64,000 bases of DNA from NCBI GenBank assembly GCA_050294475.1, contig JBNKOE010000013.1, positions 372,001 through 436,000 on the forward strand. The letters are read 5' to 3'. The stretch is from Thalassobellus sp050294475. GTDB taxonomy: Bacteria > Bacteroidota > Bacteroidia > Flavobacteriales > Flavobacteriaceae. How positions within the stretch are numbered: the first letter of the stretch is position 1; the number at the start of each line of letters is the position of its first letter. The notes beneath the pieces were generated by a model, which was not told where the DNA came from, searched no databases, and saw only the letters and a program-made list of their open reading frames with translations. Position numbers and translations under genes: made by a program. Positions 34,401-42,262 of this stretch are shown piece by piece.

Positions 34401-34605
34401 TTTATTTCTTATTTAATGTGCTAAAACTATAAAAAATTAACATTTAAACTCTTAAAAGAATGCTAATTGTTTTAATTATTATATCCTTTACTTAATTATT
34501 CAAACAAAAAAACGCAAAAAGTCACGTATTTAACACTTTAGAAGCTGTTTTTATTAGGTATTCTAAAATTAAATATCTATATTTAGTTTTACTAAATTAT
34601 TTATT

Positions 34606-35073
34606 ATGGGGATAAAGAGTTTTCAAGGTGCTAGAAGGCAACAAGCAAATATTACAGATAACACACCTTTAAAAGTTAGTGATTATATGACTACAAATTT
34701 AATTACGTTTACTCCTAATCAAACTATTGAAAGTGTGATGCAGGCGTTAATTAAACATAGAATTTCTGGTGGACCTGTTGTAAATGAAAAAAATGAATTA
34801 ATTGGTATTATATCTGAAGGTGATTGTATAAAGCAAATAAGTGAAAGTCGTTATTACAATATGCCTATGCAAGATAAAACCATTGAAAAACATATGGCTT
34901 TAAATGTAGAAACTATTGATGGTAATATGAATATTTTTGATGCTGCCAACAAATTTTTAAAAGCTAAAAGGCGTCGGTTTCCTATTGTAGAAAACGGAAA
35001 ATTAGTTGGTCAAATAAGTCAAAAAGATGTTCTTAAAGCTGCAATGAAACTTAAAGGACAAACCTGGAAATAA
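34606..35073 (+). CDS. CBS-domain pair protein
   Basis: A 155-residue cytosolic protein made of two CBS motifs: VSDYMTTNLITFTPNQTIES with GGPVVNEKNELIGIISEGDC, and IEKHMALNVETIDGNMNIFD with RRRFPIVENGKLVGQISQKD. Stand-alone CBS pairs bind adenine nucleotides and regulate partner proteins. The partner cannot be inferred; its stop codon abuts the convergent GIDE-like gene. The ATG at 34606 is followed by a 26-residue lysine/glutamine-rich lead. Confidence 0.85.
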   Translation: MGIKSFQGARRQQANITDNTPLKVSDYMTTNLITFTPNQTIESVMQALIKHRISGGPVVNEKNELIGIISEGDCIKQISESRYYNMPMQDKTIEKHMALNVETIDGNMNIFDAANKFLKAKRRRFPIVENGKLVGQISQKDVLKAAMKLKGQTWK

Positions 35074-35775
35074 TCAAAGTCTTTTTCTTGTTTCTTCTAT
35101 AGCTTCAGGTAAATCTGTAATTATAAGTTTTTGAACTCCATTACTTTCTAAAGCTGCAATTTTGCTGTAATGATATCCTTCAATGGGTTCATTTAAAACT
35201 TTCCATTTAGCAATACCGCCTACAGTAATAGTTTCGCCTATTTCTATAATTCTTTCAGAATATTTCAAGGTTTTATTAAAACCCAACCATGTTTCACTTT
35301 CAATTCCATAATCATCTAAAACCTTTTTAAACTCAGGTGAAGGATCATTAAATGTTCCAGAAGAAACACTTTTATCTTCAACTATATAACTATAATAATT
35401 ACTAATTTCAATAGATGGTTTAACCATAACTAACTCGCCCTCTATTTCTATAAAAAAATTTTGAATATCTTCTTTTTTAACTAGTGTTTTCCAGTGAGAA
35501 TTTTTACCTGAACTTACTTTTTGTTTAACTTCAAAAACATAAGCTATACATTTTCGTTTACTATATGGTGCTATAAAAGGGTTTTCAACTTGTAAAACTT
35601 TTCCAGATACTTTTGTTAGTTCATTGTTTCTAAATTGAGAAATTCGTTTTAACTTAAACTTAGATAATTTTCTTAAAATAATATTCTTTTTACTAAAATA
35701 GATTGCAAAAAAAATAATTGTAGCTATCGCAATAACTATTAAAACTGGAACCAACAACTCTGAATTTTTTTGCAT
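35074..35775 (-). CDS. GIDE-domain membrane protein
   Basis: A 233-residue protein. One N-terminal helix (LLVPVLIVIAIATIIFFAIYF, 7-27) is followed by a beta-rich domain: SGKVLQVENPFIAPYSKRKC then IAYVFEVKQK, HWKTLVKKED and FFIEIEGELVMVKPS. This follows the GIDE domain of the mitochondrial E3 ligase MUL1 and its bacterial relatives. Here there is no RING finger, so no ubiquitin ligase activity is expected. The N-terminal helix puts the domain on one face of the inner membrane. A second conserved block, FNKTLKYSERIIEIGETITV GGIA, follows. Role unknown. Confidence 0.65.
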   Translation of the reverse strand: MQKNSELLVPVLIVIAIATIIFFAIYFSKKNIILRKLSKFKLKRISQFRNNELTKVSGKVLQVENPFIAPYSKRKCIAYVFEVKQKVSSGKNSHWKTLVKKEDIQNFFIEIEGELVMVKPSIEISNYYSYIVEDKSVSSGTFNDPSPEFKKVLDDYGIESETWLGFNKTLKYSERIIEIGETITVGGIAKWKVLNEPIEGYHYSKIAALESNGVQKLIITDLPEAIEETRKRL

Positions 35776-35844
35776 AGTTTTCTTAAATCCTTTCTGTATT
35801 AGTGTATAATACTTATAAAATGTTACTTATTATTAGTAGAATAT

Positions 35845-36192
35845 TCATTCTCGTTTTACCAAGGCATAAAACTCGTTTTCTAATGGCAAATATCCTTGAT
35901 CGTAAACAAAGTAATAAACGGTTCCTGCTTTAGTAGTATAAATACTTGTGAAGTAATTAAAATCAAACCCTTGCTGAATTAATTTTGTTCTAGTAGTTTT
36001 CGTTTTTTGATCTGGATTAAGGATTTCTAATATTCTATAATTTTTACGAAGCCTATTATTAATATTCCGTATTAAATTTTTACTATCTTTATTAATCTTA
36101 TTGTTATAAGCATTTCTACAACCATCGCTACAGAACTTCTTATCTATTCTGCCAATAATTTTATCACCACATTCAGGACATTGTTTTTGCAT
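35845..36192 (-). CDS. Small zinc-ribbon protein
   Basis: A 115-residue basic protein. It opens MQKQCPECGDKIIGRID, then KKFCSDGCRNAYNNK: a CxxC and a CxxxC pair, a zinc ribbon of the DUF2116 type. The rest is basic (RNINNRLRKNYRILEI; TKTTRTKLIQQGF) and may contact nucleic acid. Its start overlaps the 3' end of the acetyltransferase gene by 20 nt in another frame, so the two are cotranscribed. Confidence 0.75.
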   Translation of the reverse strand: MQKQCPECGDKIIGRIDKKFCSDGCRNAYNNKINKDSKNLIRNINNRLRKNYRILEILNPDQKTKTTRTKLIQQGFDFNYFTSIYTTKAGTVYYFVYDQGYLPLENEFYALVKRE

Positions 36193-36724
36193 AATCTTTA
36201 TTTTTTAGTTCATACCAATTAGCTTTTACTCCCTCAAAATCAAATTCATTTATAAATTTTAAACCTATTTTTTGTAATACTTTATTTGATGCTATATTGC
36301 TAACCTCTGCAGCTCCACAGATAGTTTCAATGTTTAATTTTTTAAAACCAAAATCTAAAGTAGCAAAAGCAGATTCAGATGCATATCCTTTCCCCCAATA
36401 ACGTGGAATAAGCCTGTAACCAATATCGTAGAATCCTGTTTTACTATTTAGTACTTCTTTTTCTCCTGTGTTTAATTTTAAACCAGACCATCCAATAAAA
36501 TCTCCAGACAATTTTTCAATGGCTGCAAATCTACCAATACCGAAGTTTTTATATTGTTGCTGAATAAATAGAATGTTGTTTTCAGCTTCTTTTTTAGTTT
36601 TAATTGGTTTATTTTCTAAATATTTATGAACTTCAATATTGGAGTCTAATTCAAACATACCGTCTAAATCAGTCAATCGTAATTCTCTTAAAATAAGTCG
36701 TTCTGTTTCTATATGGAATTTCAT
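36173..36724 (-). CDS. GNAT acetyltransferase (RimJ/RimL-like)
   Basis: A 183-residue N-acetyltransferase: start MKFHIETERLILRELRLTDL, then GYRLIPRYWGKGYASESAF with the acetyl-CoA binding Q/RxxGxG/A-like loop (WGKGYA), and NIASNKVLQKIGLKF, the typical final helix-strand. It acetylates an amine, perhaps a protein N-terminus or a small molecule; the substrate is not predictable. The frame is open 21 codons further upstream, but the ATG at 36724 matches the family's start. It overlaps the zinc-ribbon gene. Confidence 0.87.
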   Translation of the reverse strand: MKFHIETERLILRELRLTDLDGMFELDSNIEVHKYLENKPIKTKKEAENNILFIQQQYKNFGIGRFAAIEKLSGDFIGWSGLKLNTGEKEVLNSKTGFYDIGYRLIPRYWGKGYASESAFATLDFGFKKLNIETICGAAEVSNIASNKVLQKIGLKFINEFDFEGVKANWYELKNKDYAKTMS

Positions 36725-36766
36725 TTCTTGATATGTTATAGATGCAATATATACAATTTTTAATCG

Positions 36767-36806
36767 TTTACAAACGACTACAAACATTTACAAACGAATT
36801 TAAACA
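36767..36806. repeat. Two tandem 20-bp repeats upstream of ssb
   Basis: TTTACAAACGACTACAAACA (36767-36786) and TTTACAAACGAATTTAAACA (36787-36806), identical at 17 of 20 positions and directly adjacent. Within them a 10-bp sub-period of [CT]AAAC repeats four times, placing the sites on one face of the helix. It lies between divergent acetyltransferase and ssb genes and may be a protein-binding array. Confidence 0.6.
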
Positions 36807-36838
36807 TTTATTTACCGAATAACATTTGGAGGCTAAGG

Positions 36839-36846
36839 CATCTTTG
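36839..36846 (+). promoter_or_regulatory. Probable ssb -7 box
   Basis: CATCTTTG, one base from TAnnTTTG, 59 nt before the ssb ATG. Confidence 0.4.
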
Positions 36847-36905
36847 CAGTGTCGAAACATAAGAACTCGATAGTATTAACTGTTTAACAATAAAAATTTA
36901 AAATT

Positions 36906-37238
36906 ATGAACACGCTTAGAAACAAAGTACAGTTGATTGGTAACTTAGGAAACGATCCAGAAATCATCAATCTAGAATCAGGGAAAACTTTAGCAAAATT
37001 TAATATTGCTACTAATGAAAGCTACACGAATAATAAAGGGGAAAAGATTACTGATACACAATGGCATAACGTTATTGCCTGGGGGAAAACAGCTCAAGTA
37101 ATTGAAAAGTATGTAACTAAAGGAAAAGAAGTTGCTATTGAAGGTAAATTAACATCGCGAAGTTATGATGATAAAGATGGGAACAAACGCTATATTACAG
37201 AGGTAGTTTGTAGCGAACTTTTAATGTTAGGCAAATAA
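36906..37238 (+). CDS. ssb: Single-stranded DNA-binding protein (short form)
   Basis: A 110-residue OB-fold protein that coats single-stranded DNA as a tetramer. The start MNTLRNKVQLIGNLGNDPEI, the ITDTQWHNVIAWGKTAQVIE core and KGKEVAIEGKLTSRSYDDKD are standard. It ends at SELLMLGK and so lacks the Gly/Pro linker and acidic DDDIPF-like tail that recruits repair and replication partners. It may be an accessory SSB beside a full-length main copy elsewhere (inference). It is a one-gene unit with a tandem-repeat region upstream and a terminator downstream. Confidence 0.93.
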   Translation: MNTLRNKVQLIGNLGNDPEIINLESGKTLAKFNIATNESYTNNKGEKITDTQWHNVIAWGKTAQVIEKYVTKGKEVAIEGKLTSRSYDDKDGNKRYITEVVCSELLMLGK

Positions 37239-37261
37239 CTCTTAATCTACTATATTTTTAC

Positions 37262-37299
37262 AACGAGATTTCTTTACAAAAGAAGTCTCGTTTATTTTT
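37262..37299. terminator. Terminator between ssb and nadB
   Basis: 13-bp stem with one wobble: AACGAGATTTCTT (37262-37274) / AAGAAGTCTCGTT (37280-37292), followed by TATTTTTT. It overlaps the nadB stop codon. Confidence 0.85.
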
Positions 37300-38848
37300 T
37301 AACATTATCAATATTATAATAACCACCTTTGTTTTCAGTTCTATCTAAAGACTGTCTGATAATTAAATGTGCTACATTTACCATATTTCGTAACTCACAA
37401 AGCGATGTTGTTATTTTAGATTCTTTATATAAATCTTCAACTTCATTATATATTAAATCTAAATGTTTTATAGCTCGTTTTAAACGTTTATTACTTCTTA
37501 CAATACCAACATAATTACGCATTAAAGCTTGTAATTGTTTAAGATTATGCTGTATTAAAATGTGTTCTTCTGGTATGGTAGTACCTTCATCATTCCAATC
37601 AGGAATTGCTACCTCAACAATTGACTCTTCATGTTTTGCTAAAAATTTAAAAATATTATGAGCATACACCAAGGCTTCTAATAATGAATTAGATGCTAAC
37701 CTATTTGCACCATGTAAGCCTGTTCTAGAACATTCTCCACAGGCAAATAAATTAGCAATAGTTGTTTCCCCTTTTTTATTCACTTTAATACCACCACACA
37801 AATAATGAGATGCAGGAATTACAGGAATCCACTCCGTTTTTATATCAATATGATGTTCTAAACACTTATTATAAATATTAGGAAAATGCTTTATAAAAGC
37901 ATCCATATCTAAATGTGTACAATCTAAATACACATGAGAATCACCCGATTTTTTTAATTCATTATCAATACTTTGAGATACAATATCTCTAGATGCTAGT
38001 TCCGCCCGTTCATCATAATCTGGCATAAAACGGTAACCATTTTTATTTCTAAGATAAGCACCAAAACCTCTAACAGCTTCTGAAATTAAAAACGCTGATT
38101 CTCCTTTTTCTTCGTATAATGCTGTAGGATGAAATTGAACAAACTCCATATCTTTAATACGCGCTTTAGCTCTATATGCCATTGCAATGCCATCACCCGT
38201 TGCAATTACTGGGTTTGTAGTATGCCCATAAACACAACCAATACCTCCAGAAGCTAAAAGTGTATTATTAGCTTTTATAGTGAAAATATTTCCTGTTTTT
38301 TGATCGAAAACGTAAGCACCAAAACACTTTAATTCTTCTTCTTCAATACCTTTTATATGATGATTTGTTACTAAATCTATAGCAAAATGATGTGGTAAAA
38401 TAGTAATATTTGATAATTGATGCGCTCTTTTAAGTAAAGCGCGTTCAATTTCAAAACCTGTAATATCTTTATGATGTAATACACGATATTCAGAATGTCC
38501 GCCTTCTTTTCCTAAATCGAAATTACCATTAGCATTAACATCAAAATTTGCACCCCATTTCATGAGTTCTTCAAGTCTATCAGGACCTTCTTTAACAACC
38601 TTTTTTACAACTTCCTCATTACATAATCCATCGCCAGCTATTAAAGTATCTTTAATATGTTTTTTAAAAGAATCATTTTCTTTATCTAAAACAACAGCTA
38701 CACCGCCTTGAGCATATTTAGTGTTTGACTCGTCTTCACTCGCTTTAGTAACAATTACGACGCTTCTATTTGGGAATTTCTCGGCCATTTTAACCGAAAA
38801 AGTTAAACCTGCAACTCCAGAACCAATTACTAAATAATTTGTTTTCAT
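37292..38848 (-). CDS. nadB: L-aspartate oxidase
   Basis: A 518-residue flavoprotein that oxidises L-aspartate to iminoaspartate, the first step of de novo NAD synthesis. FAD binding: YLVIGSGVAGLTFSVKMAEK. The fumarate-reductase-type body has HSEYRVLHHKDITGFEIERA, FVQFHPTALYEEKGESAFLI and the active-site SEAVRGFGAYLRNKNGYRFM; the C-terminal helices (LKQLQALMRNYVGIVRSNKR) follow. It is cotranscribed with nadA (6-nt gap), whose product condenses iminoaspartate with DHAP to quinolinate. nadC is not in the window. Confidence 0.96.
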   Translation of the reverse strand: MKTNYLVIGSGVAGLTFSVKMAEKFPNRSVVIVTKASEDESNTKYAQGGVAVVLDKENDSFKKHIKDTLIAGDGLCNEEVVKKVVKEGPDRLEELMKWGANFDVNANGNFDLGKEGGHSEYRVLHHKDITGFEIERALLKRAHQLSNITILPHHFAIDLVTNHHIKGIEEEELKCFGAYVFDQKTGNIFTIKANNTLLASGGIGCVYGHTTNPVIATGDGIAMAYRAKARIKDMEFVQFHPTALYEEKGESAFLISEAVRGFGAYLRNKNGYRFMPDYDERAELASRDIVSQSIDNELKKSGDSHVYLDCTHLDMDAFIKHFPNIYNKCLEHHIDIKTEWIPVIPASHYLCGGIKVNKKGETTIANLFACGECSRTGLHGANRLASNSLLEALVYAHNIFKFLAKHEESIVEVAIPDWNDEGTTIPEEHILIQHNLKQLQALMRNYVGIVRSNKRLKRAIKHLDLIYNEVEDLYKESKITTSLCELRNMVNVAHLIIRQSLDRTENKGGYYNIDNVKK

Positions 38849-38854
38849 TGTTGT

Positions 38855-39781
38855 TTATTTAGAAAGCTCTAACATACGTTCAATTGGTAATAAAGCACGC
38901 TCTCTTATTTCTTCAGGCACATCAATTTGTGGCGACTCATTAAGTAAACAATCGTATAATTTTTGAAGGGTGTTCATTTTCATGAAATGACACTCGCTAC
39001 AAGCACAAGTATTATCTTCTTTAGCAGGTGCAGGAATAAGGTCTGTATTAGGCATTTCTTCTTGCATTTTATGCAAAATACCTGCTTCAGTAGCTACAAT
39101 AAATTTTTGATCTTGATGTTCTTTTACATAATTTATCATCCCAGAAGTAGAACCAATATAGGTTGCCGTATTTAAAATGTGCTCTTCTGATTCTGGATGT
39201 GCTATAATTTTATAATCTGGATATTTTTTATGTAATTCAATTAATTTATCCATAGAAAAAGCCTCATGTACAATACAACTTCCGTCCCATAAAAGCATAT
39301 CTCTACCTGTTTCTTTTATAATATAAGCGCCTAAATTTTTATCAGGTGCAAAAATAATAGGAGTTTCTTTCGGGATAGATTCAACTATTTTTAAAGCATT
39401 TGAAGATGTACAAACAATATCACTCAACGCCTTAATTTCTGCCGAACAATTCACATAAGTAATAACAACATGATTAGGATGAGCTTTGGTAAGTTTTTCA
39501 AAAGCATCTGGTGGACAAGAATCTGCCAACGAACAACCTGCATTTAAATCTGGTAAAACTACAGTTTTTGTAGGATTTAAAATTTTAGCTGTTTCTGCCA
39601 TAAAATGAACCCCAGCAAATACAATAATATCGGCATCGGTTTCTGCTGCCTTTTGCGACAAGCCTAAACTGTCTCCTACATAATCAGCAATGTCTTGTAT
39701 TTCAGCAACCTGATAATAATGAGCAAGAATTACTGCATTCTTTTCTTCTTTAAGTCTTTTAATTTCTTTTACTAAATCCAT
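38855..39781 (-). CDS. nadA: Quinolinate synthase
   Basis: A 308-residue [4Fe-4S] enzyme making quinolinate from iminoaspartate and dihydroxyacetone phosphate. Family marks: LAHYYQVAEIQDIADYVGDS at the start, LPDLNAGCSLADSCP, YVNCSAEIKALSDIVCTSSN and the C-terminal CACSECHFMKMN, which includes cluster ligands. Length matches the short A-type. It forms the nadA-nadB operon, read from about 39781. Upstream, three copies of an AAGGCTT-type word occur. Confidence 0.96.
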   Translation of the reverse strand: MDLVKEIKRLKEEKNAVILAHYYQVAEIQDIADYVGDSLGLSQKAAETDADIIVFAGVHFMAETAKILNPTKTVVLPDLNAGCSLADSCPPDAFEKLTKAHPNHVVITYVNCSAEIKALSDIVCTSSNALKIVESIPKETPIIFAPDKNLGAYIIKETGRDMLLWDGSCIVHEAFSMDKLIELHKKYPDYKIIAHPESEEHILNTATYIGSTSGMINYVKEHQDQKFIVATEAGILHKMQEEMPNTDLIPAPAKEDNTCACSECHFMKMNTLQKLYDCLLNESPQIDVPEEIRERALLPIERMLELSK

Positions 39782-40096
39782 TCTTAATTAAAACTATTTA
39801 TTTTAATCCCTCATTGAAGGTTTAATTCCCCAAGGCTTGTCTCTAAATCAAAATATATTTTCAGAAGTCTTATAGGCTTGCCCAAAAGTTGTTGATTTAA
39901 TCAAAACCAATAGTTATGCCAAGGCTTTACTTTTTACAAATATCTTAATTAAAATTATAATGAATTGTGTTTACCTCAAAAAATAAAGCAGAATTAAAGA
40001 CATATTAGCTTTTTAGCAATTATTTAAATTCTCATTAAACAAACGCTTATTTAATTAATAAAACTAAAACTCTGTTTTTTAAAAATAAAATTGAAA
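39782..40096. other. 315-nt gap with recurring AAGGCTT words upstream of nadA
   Basis: No coding frame of note. CAAGGCTTG (39831-39839), AGGCTTG (39874-39880) and CCAAGGCTT (39919-39927) recur at about 43-46 nt spacing, and TTGATTTAATCAA (39892-39904) is a small dyad. They could be operator sites for nadAB control, but no NAD-regulator site is recognised. Confidence 0.3.
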
Positions 40097-41926
40097 CTAG
40101 ACTAATACTTTAGAGGTTTGATAATTAATTGACAAATTCTCGATTTCTATGGCTATAAGTTTCAATGTTTTTTCGCCATGATCTAGTTCATTTAAAATAT
40201 CTTCTTTTATATCCTTAAAGGTGTTTTTCAATTCGTTAAACAACGATTTATAATAAGTCACACCCTCATTCATATTACAAGTAAATGTTAAGAAATATTT
40301 CTCTTCTTTCTTTGTTAATTTTGAATTTACTTCTGCTAATTTATTTTTCAAATAATCAATATAAATATATAGTTCTTTAATAAATAAATTAGGTCTATCG
40401 GTTCTAGAAACCATGTTATCTCTTCCATAAATATGATCTGTCATATTTTTCAAACTCATTATTTTTGAATAATATGCCATATTAGGCCCTGGGCAAATAG
40501 AAACACCTTCGCCTTCAGTTCTTGTGTCTAAACCATAAGCTAATAAAGCCGATGTACCTAAACCAACACAGGTACAAGATTTTTCAATAATTTTATCGTA
40601 TTTATTTTGAAATTCGCTTTCAGGCAAACCTTCATTTTCTAACTCCTTAATTTTTAAATATTGATATTCTCTTGAAGCAACACAAATTCCTTTTTCTTTA
40701 AATTCTTTATTTAACGACACAAACTTTTTAGGACAAGCGCTTCCTGGTCTTCCTTTGTTAATTAGCACATCTTTTTCTAAATCTTTTGTATTTCCTTTTA
40801 AACTATTAAATGGAATACCTAGTGGAGAAATATCACTTAAATATAAATCTTCCTCTTTTGCTTCAACTAACTGATTTAATGTTTTATCATCTACTGTTGT
40901 AGCTTCCGGAACCAATAAAAAAGGAGTTCCCCAGCCAATAGAATCTAAATCATATTTATCCATTAAAAACTCATGTTCTTCATGGGTTCCAACACCTCCT
41001 TGTGCAGAAACTTCTATTTTTAAAGGTATATTAGAAACAATACGTCCTTGATTTTCTAATTCTTGATTTAAAACACTTTCAATTGAAGCTCTTAACTCTT
41101 CACGTTTTTCTTTAAATTCTGCTAAAACAGGTCCTAAAAGATAGCCATCTGTTGCAAAAGCATGACCGCCGCAATTAAGCCCCGACTCAATTCTGTATTC
41201 TGAAACCCATAAGCCTTTTTTGGCTAAAAATTTTCCTTGAATTAATGCAGATCTATAATCGCTAACTTTCAAAATAATTTTCTTGTTGAAATCGCCATTT
41301 TTAGTTGGATAAAAATCATCAAACTGACTCATGTAAGCATACAATCTAGGATTCATACCTGCTGATAATACGACTGAAGCTTTTAATTTACTATTTGCAA
41401 AACCTCTTAAAGCAGCATGCGCATCGTTATATTCTGAAGGTAATTGTTCGTCTTTAATATAATTGTCTTTATCAACCTTAGTCATGATATTAACATCAAT
41501 ACTTCCTTTTACCAAATTTTTAGAAGCCCAATTCTTAATTTCAGAAACATTAAACCCAGATTCTGTTAGCTTTTTAAACTCAGCTTTAATTGACGAGTTT
41601 GAAGGCAACATATTTATATAAGCTTTCATATCATCACTCTTTTCAAGAGTTATGTTTTTTAAGGCTTCAAACTTTTTATCAACAGCATCGTGTATCAAAT
41701 TTAAATATGAAGTAATTCTTTTTGCTCTAAAATCTTCAACTTTATCTGTGATTTCATTATATGGAATCTCAAATTTCTCACTATACATTTTTCTTAATTT
41801 CTCTATAAGAATATCATCTACCAAAGAAATTACAGAATCTATACCGTATTGAGCCACTTTTAAAGGAGAATCTATTGTAAATCCAATTCCCATTACTGGA
41901 ATATGGAATGAATGTGGTTTTTTCAT
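40097..41926 (-). CDS. Conserved cysteine-rich protein of unknown function
   Basis: A 609-residue soluble protein that I do not recognise as a named family. The start HIPVMGIGFTIDSPLKVAQYG and the later VSAQGGVGTHEEHEFL then IGWGTPFLLVPEA resemble the first strand and phosphate-binding region of FMN-dependent TIM barrels such as nitronate monooxygenase. Six cysteines lie in conserved-looking settings: SGLNCGGHAFATDGY (252), GRPGSACPKKF (398), KGICVASRE (415), SCTCVGLGTSALLAYG (451, 453) and VSICPGPN (478). An iron-sulfur cluster or several redox cysteines are plausible. The ends (about 30-170 and 500-609) are helical and charged. The shared upstream element lies 27 nt before the ATG, and operator-like dyads lie toward ppc. 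Confidence 0.75.
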   Translation of the reverse strand: MKKPHSFHIPVMGIGFTIDSPLKVAQYGIDSVISLVDDILIEKLRKMYSEKFEIPYNEITDKVEDFRAKRITSYLNLIHDAVDKKFEALKNITLEKSDDMKAYINMLPSNSSIKAEFKKLTESGFNVSEIKNWASKNLVKGSIDVNIMTKVDKDNYIKDEQLPSEYNDAHAALRGFANSKLKASVVLSAGMNPRLYAYMSQFDDFYPTKNGDFNKKIILKVSDYRSALIQGKFLAKKGLWVSEYRIESGLNCGGHAFATDGYLLGPVLAEFKEKREELRASIESVLNQELENQGRIVSNIPLKIEVSAQGGVGTHEEHEFLMDKYDLDSIGWGTPFLLVPEATTVDDKTLNQLVEAKEEDLYLSDISPLGIPFNSLKGNTKDLEKDVLINKGRPGSACPKKFVSLNKEFKEKGICVASREYQYLKIKELENEGLPESEFQNKYDKIIEKSCTCVGLGTSALLAYGLDTRTEGEGVSICPGPNMAYYSKIMSLKNMTDHIYGRDNMVSRTDRPNLFIKELYIYIDYLKNKLAEVNSKLTKKEEKYFLTFTCNMNEGVTYYKSLFNELKNTFKDIKEDILNELDHGEKTLKLIAIEIENLSINYQTSKVLV

Positions 41927-41953
41927 GTATTTTGTTTTATTTTTTTTCAGTTA

Positions 41954-41967
41954 TCACATATAACATC
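41954..41967 (-). promoter_or_regulatory. Shared upstream element, copy 3
   Basis: Plus-strand TCACATATAACATC, read on the minus strand as GATGTTATATGTGA, 27 nt before the ATG of the 609-residue protein. It differs from copy 1 (346-359) at two of 14 positions. The location and orientation relative to the gene are the same. Confidence 0.5.
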
Positions 41968-42048
41968 CATAATTTCATGAATACTACATCTACCTATATT
42001 ATTTAAACATTCTAATCTGTAAAAGTATAGTGTTCTTTTAGCTCTAAA

Positions 42049-42079
42049 TATGATATATATCATACTCACATGTATGATG
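42049..42079. promoter_or_regulatory. Overlapping TATGAT/ATCATA dyads in the ppc intergenic region
   Basis: The 16-bp perfect palindrome TATGATATATATCATA (42049-42064) shares its right half with a second dyad, ATCATAC (42059-42065) and GTATGAT (42072-42078), separated by 6 nt. Three half-sites of one sequence are therefore present. They sit in the 336-nt gap between the divergent 609-residue gene and ppc (41927-42262), which has no other coding content, and probably bind a dimeric regulator of one or both genes. Confidence 0.55.
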
Positions 42080-42262
42080 TTTCTTAAAAAACAGCATTTA
42101 AAGCAACTTTTTAATTAGAAAGATACCGTCATAGTTCCCGTTTTTTTTAATTATTCTTAACAAGAATTCATCAAACAACAAAAATTAATAAAACTTAGAT
42201 AAGACCATGTTCCTTAACTAAAGCTTTACTATTTTTATGACTAATTTTCAATAGAAAGATTT

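Noticed and set aside
36767..36806. A short CRISPR-like repeat
   Set aside because: Only two adjacent copies exist with no spacers and no cas genes.
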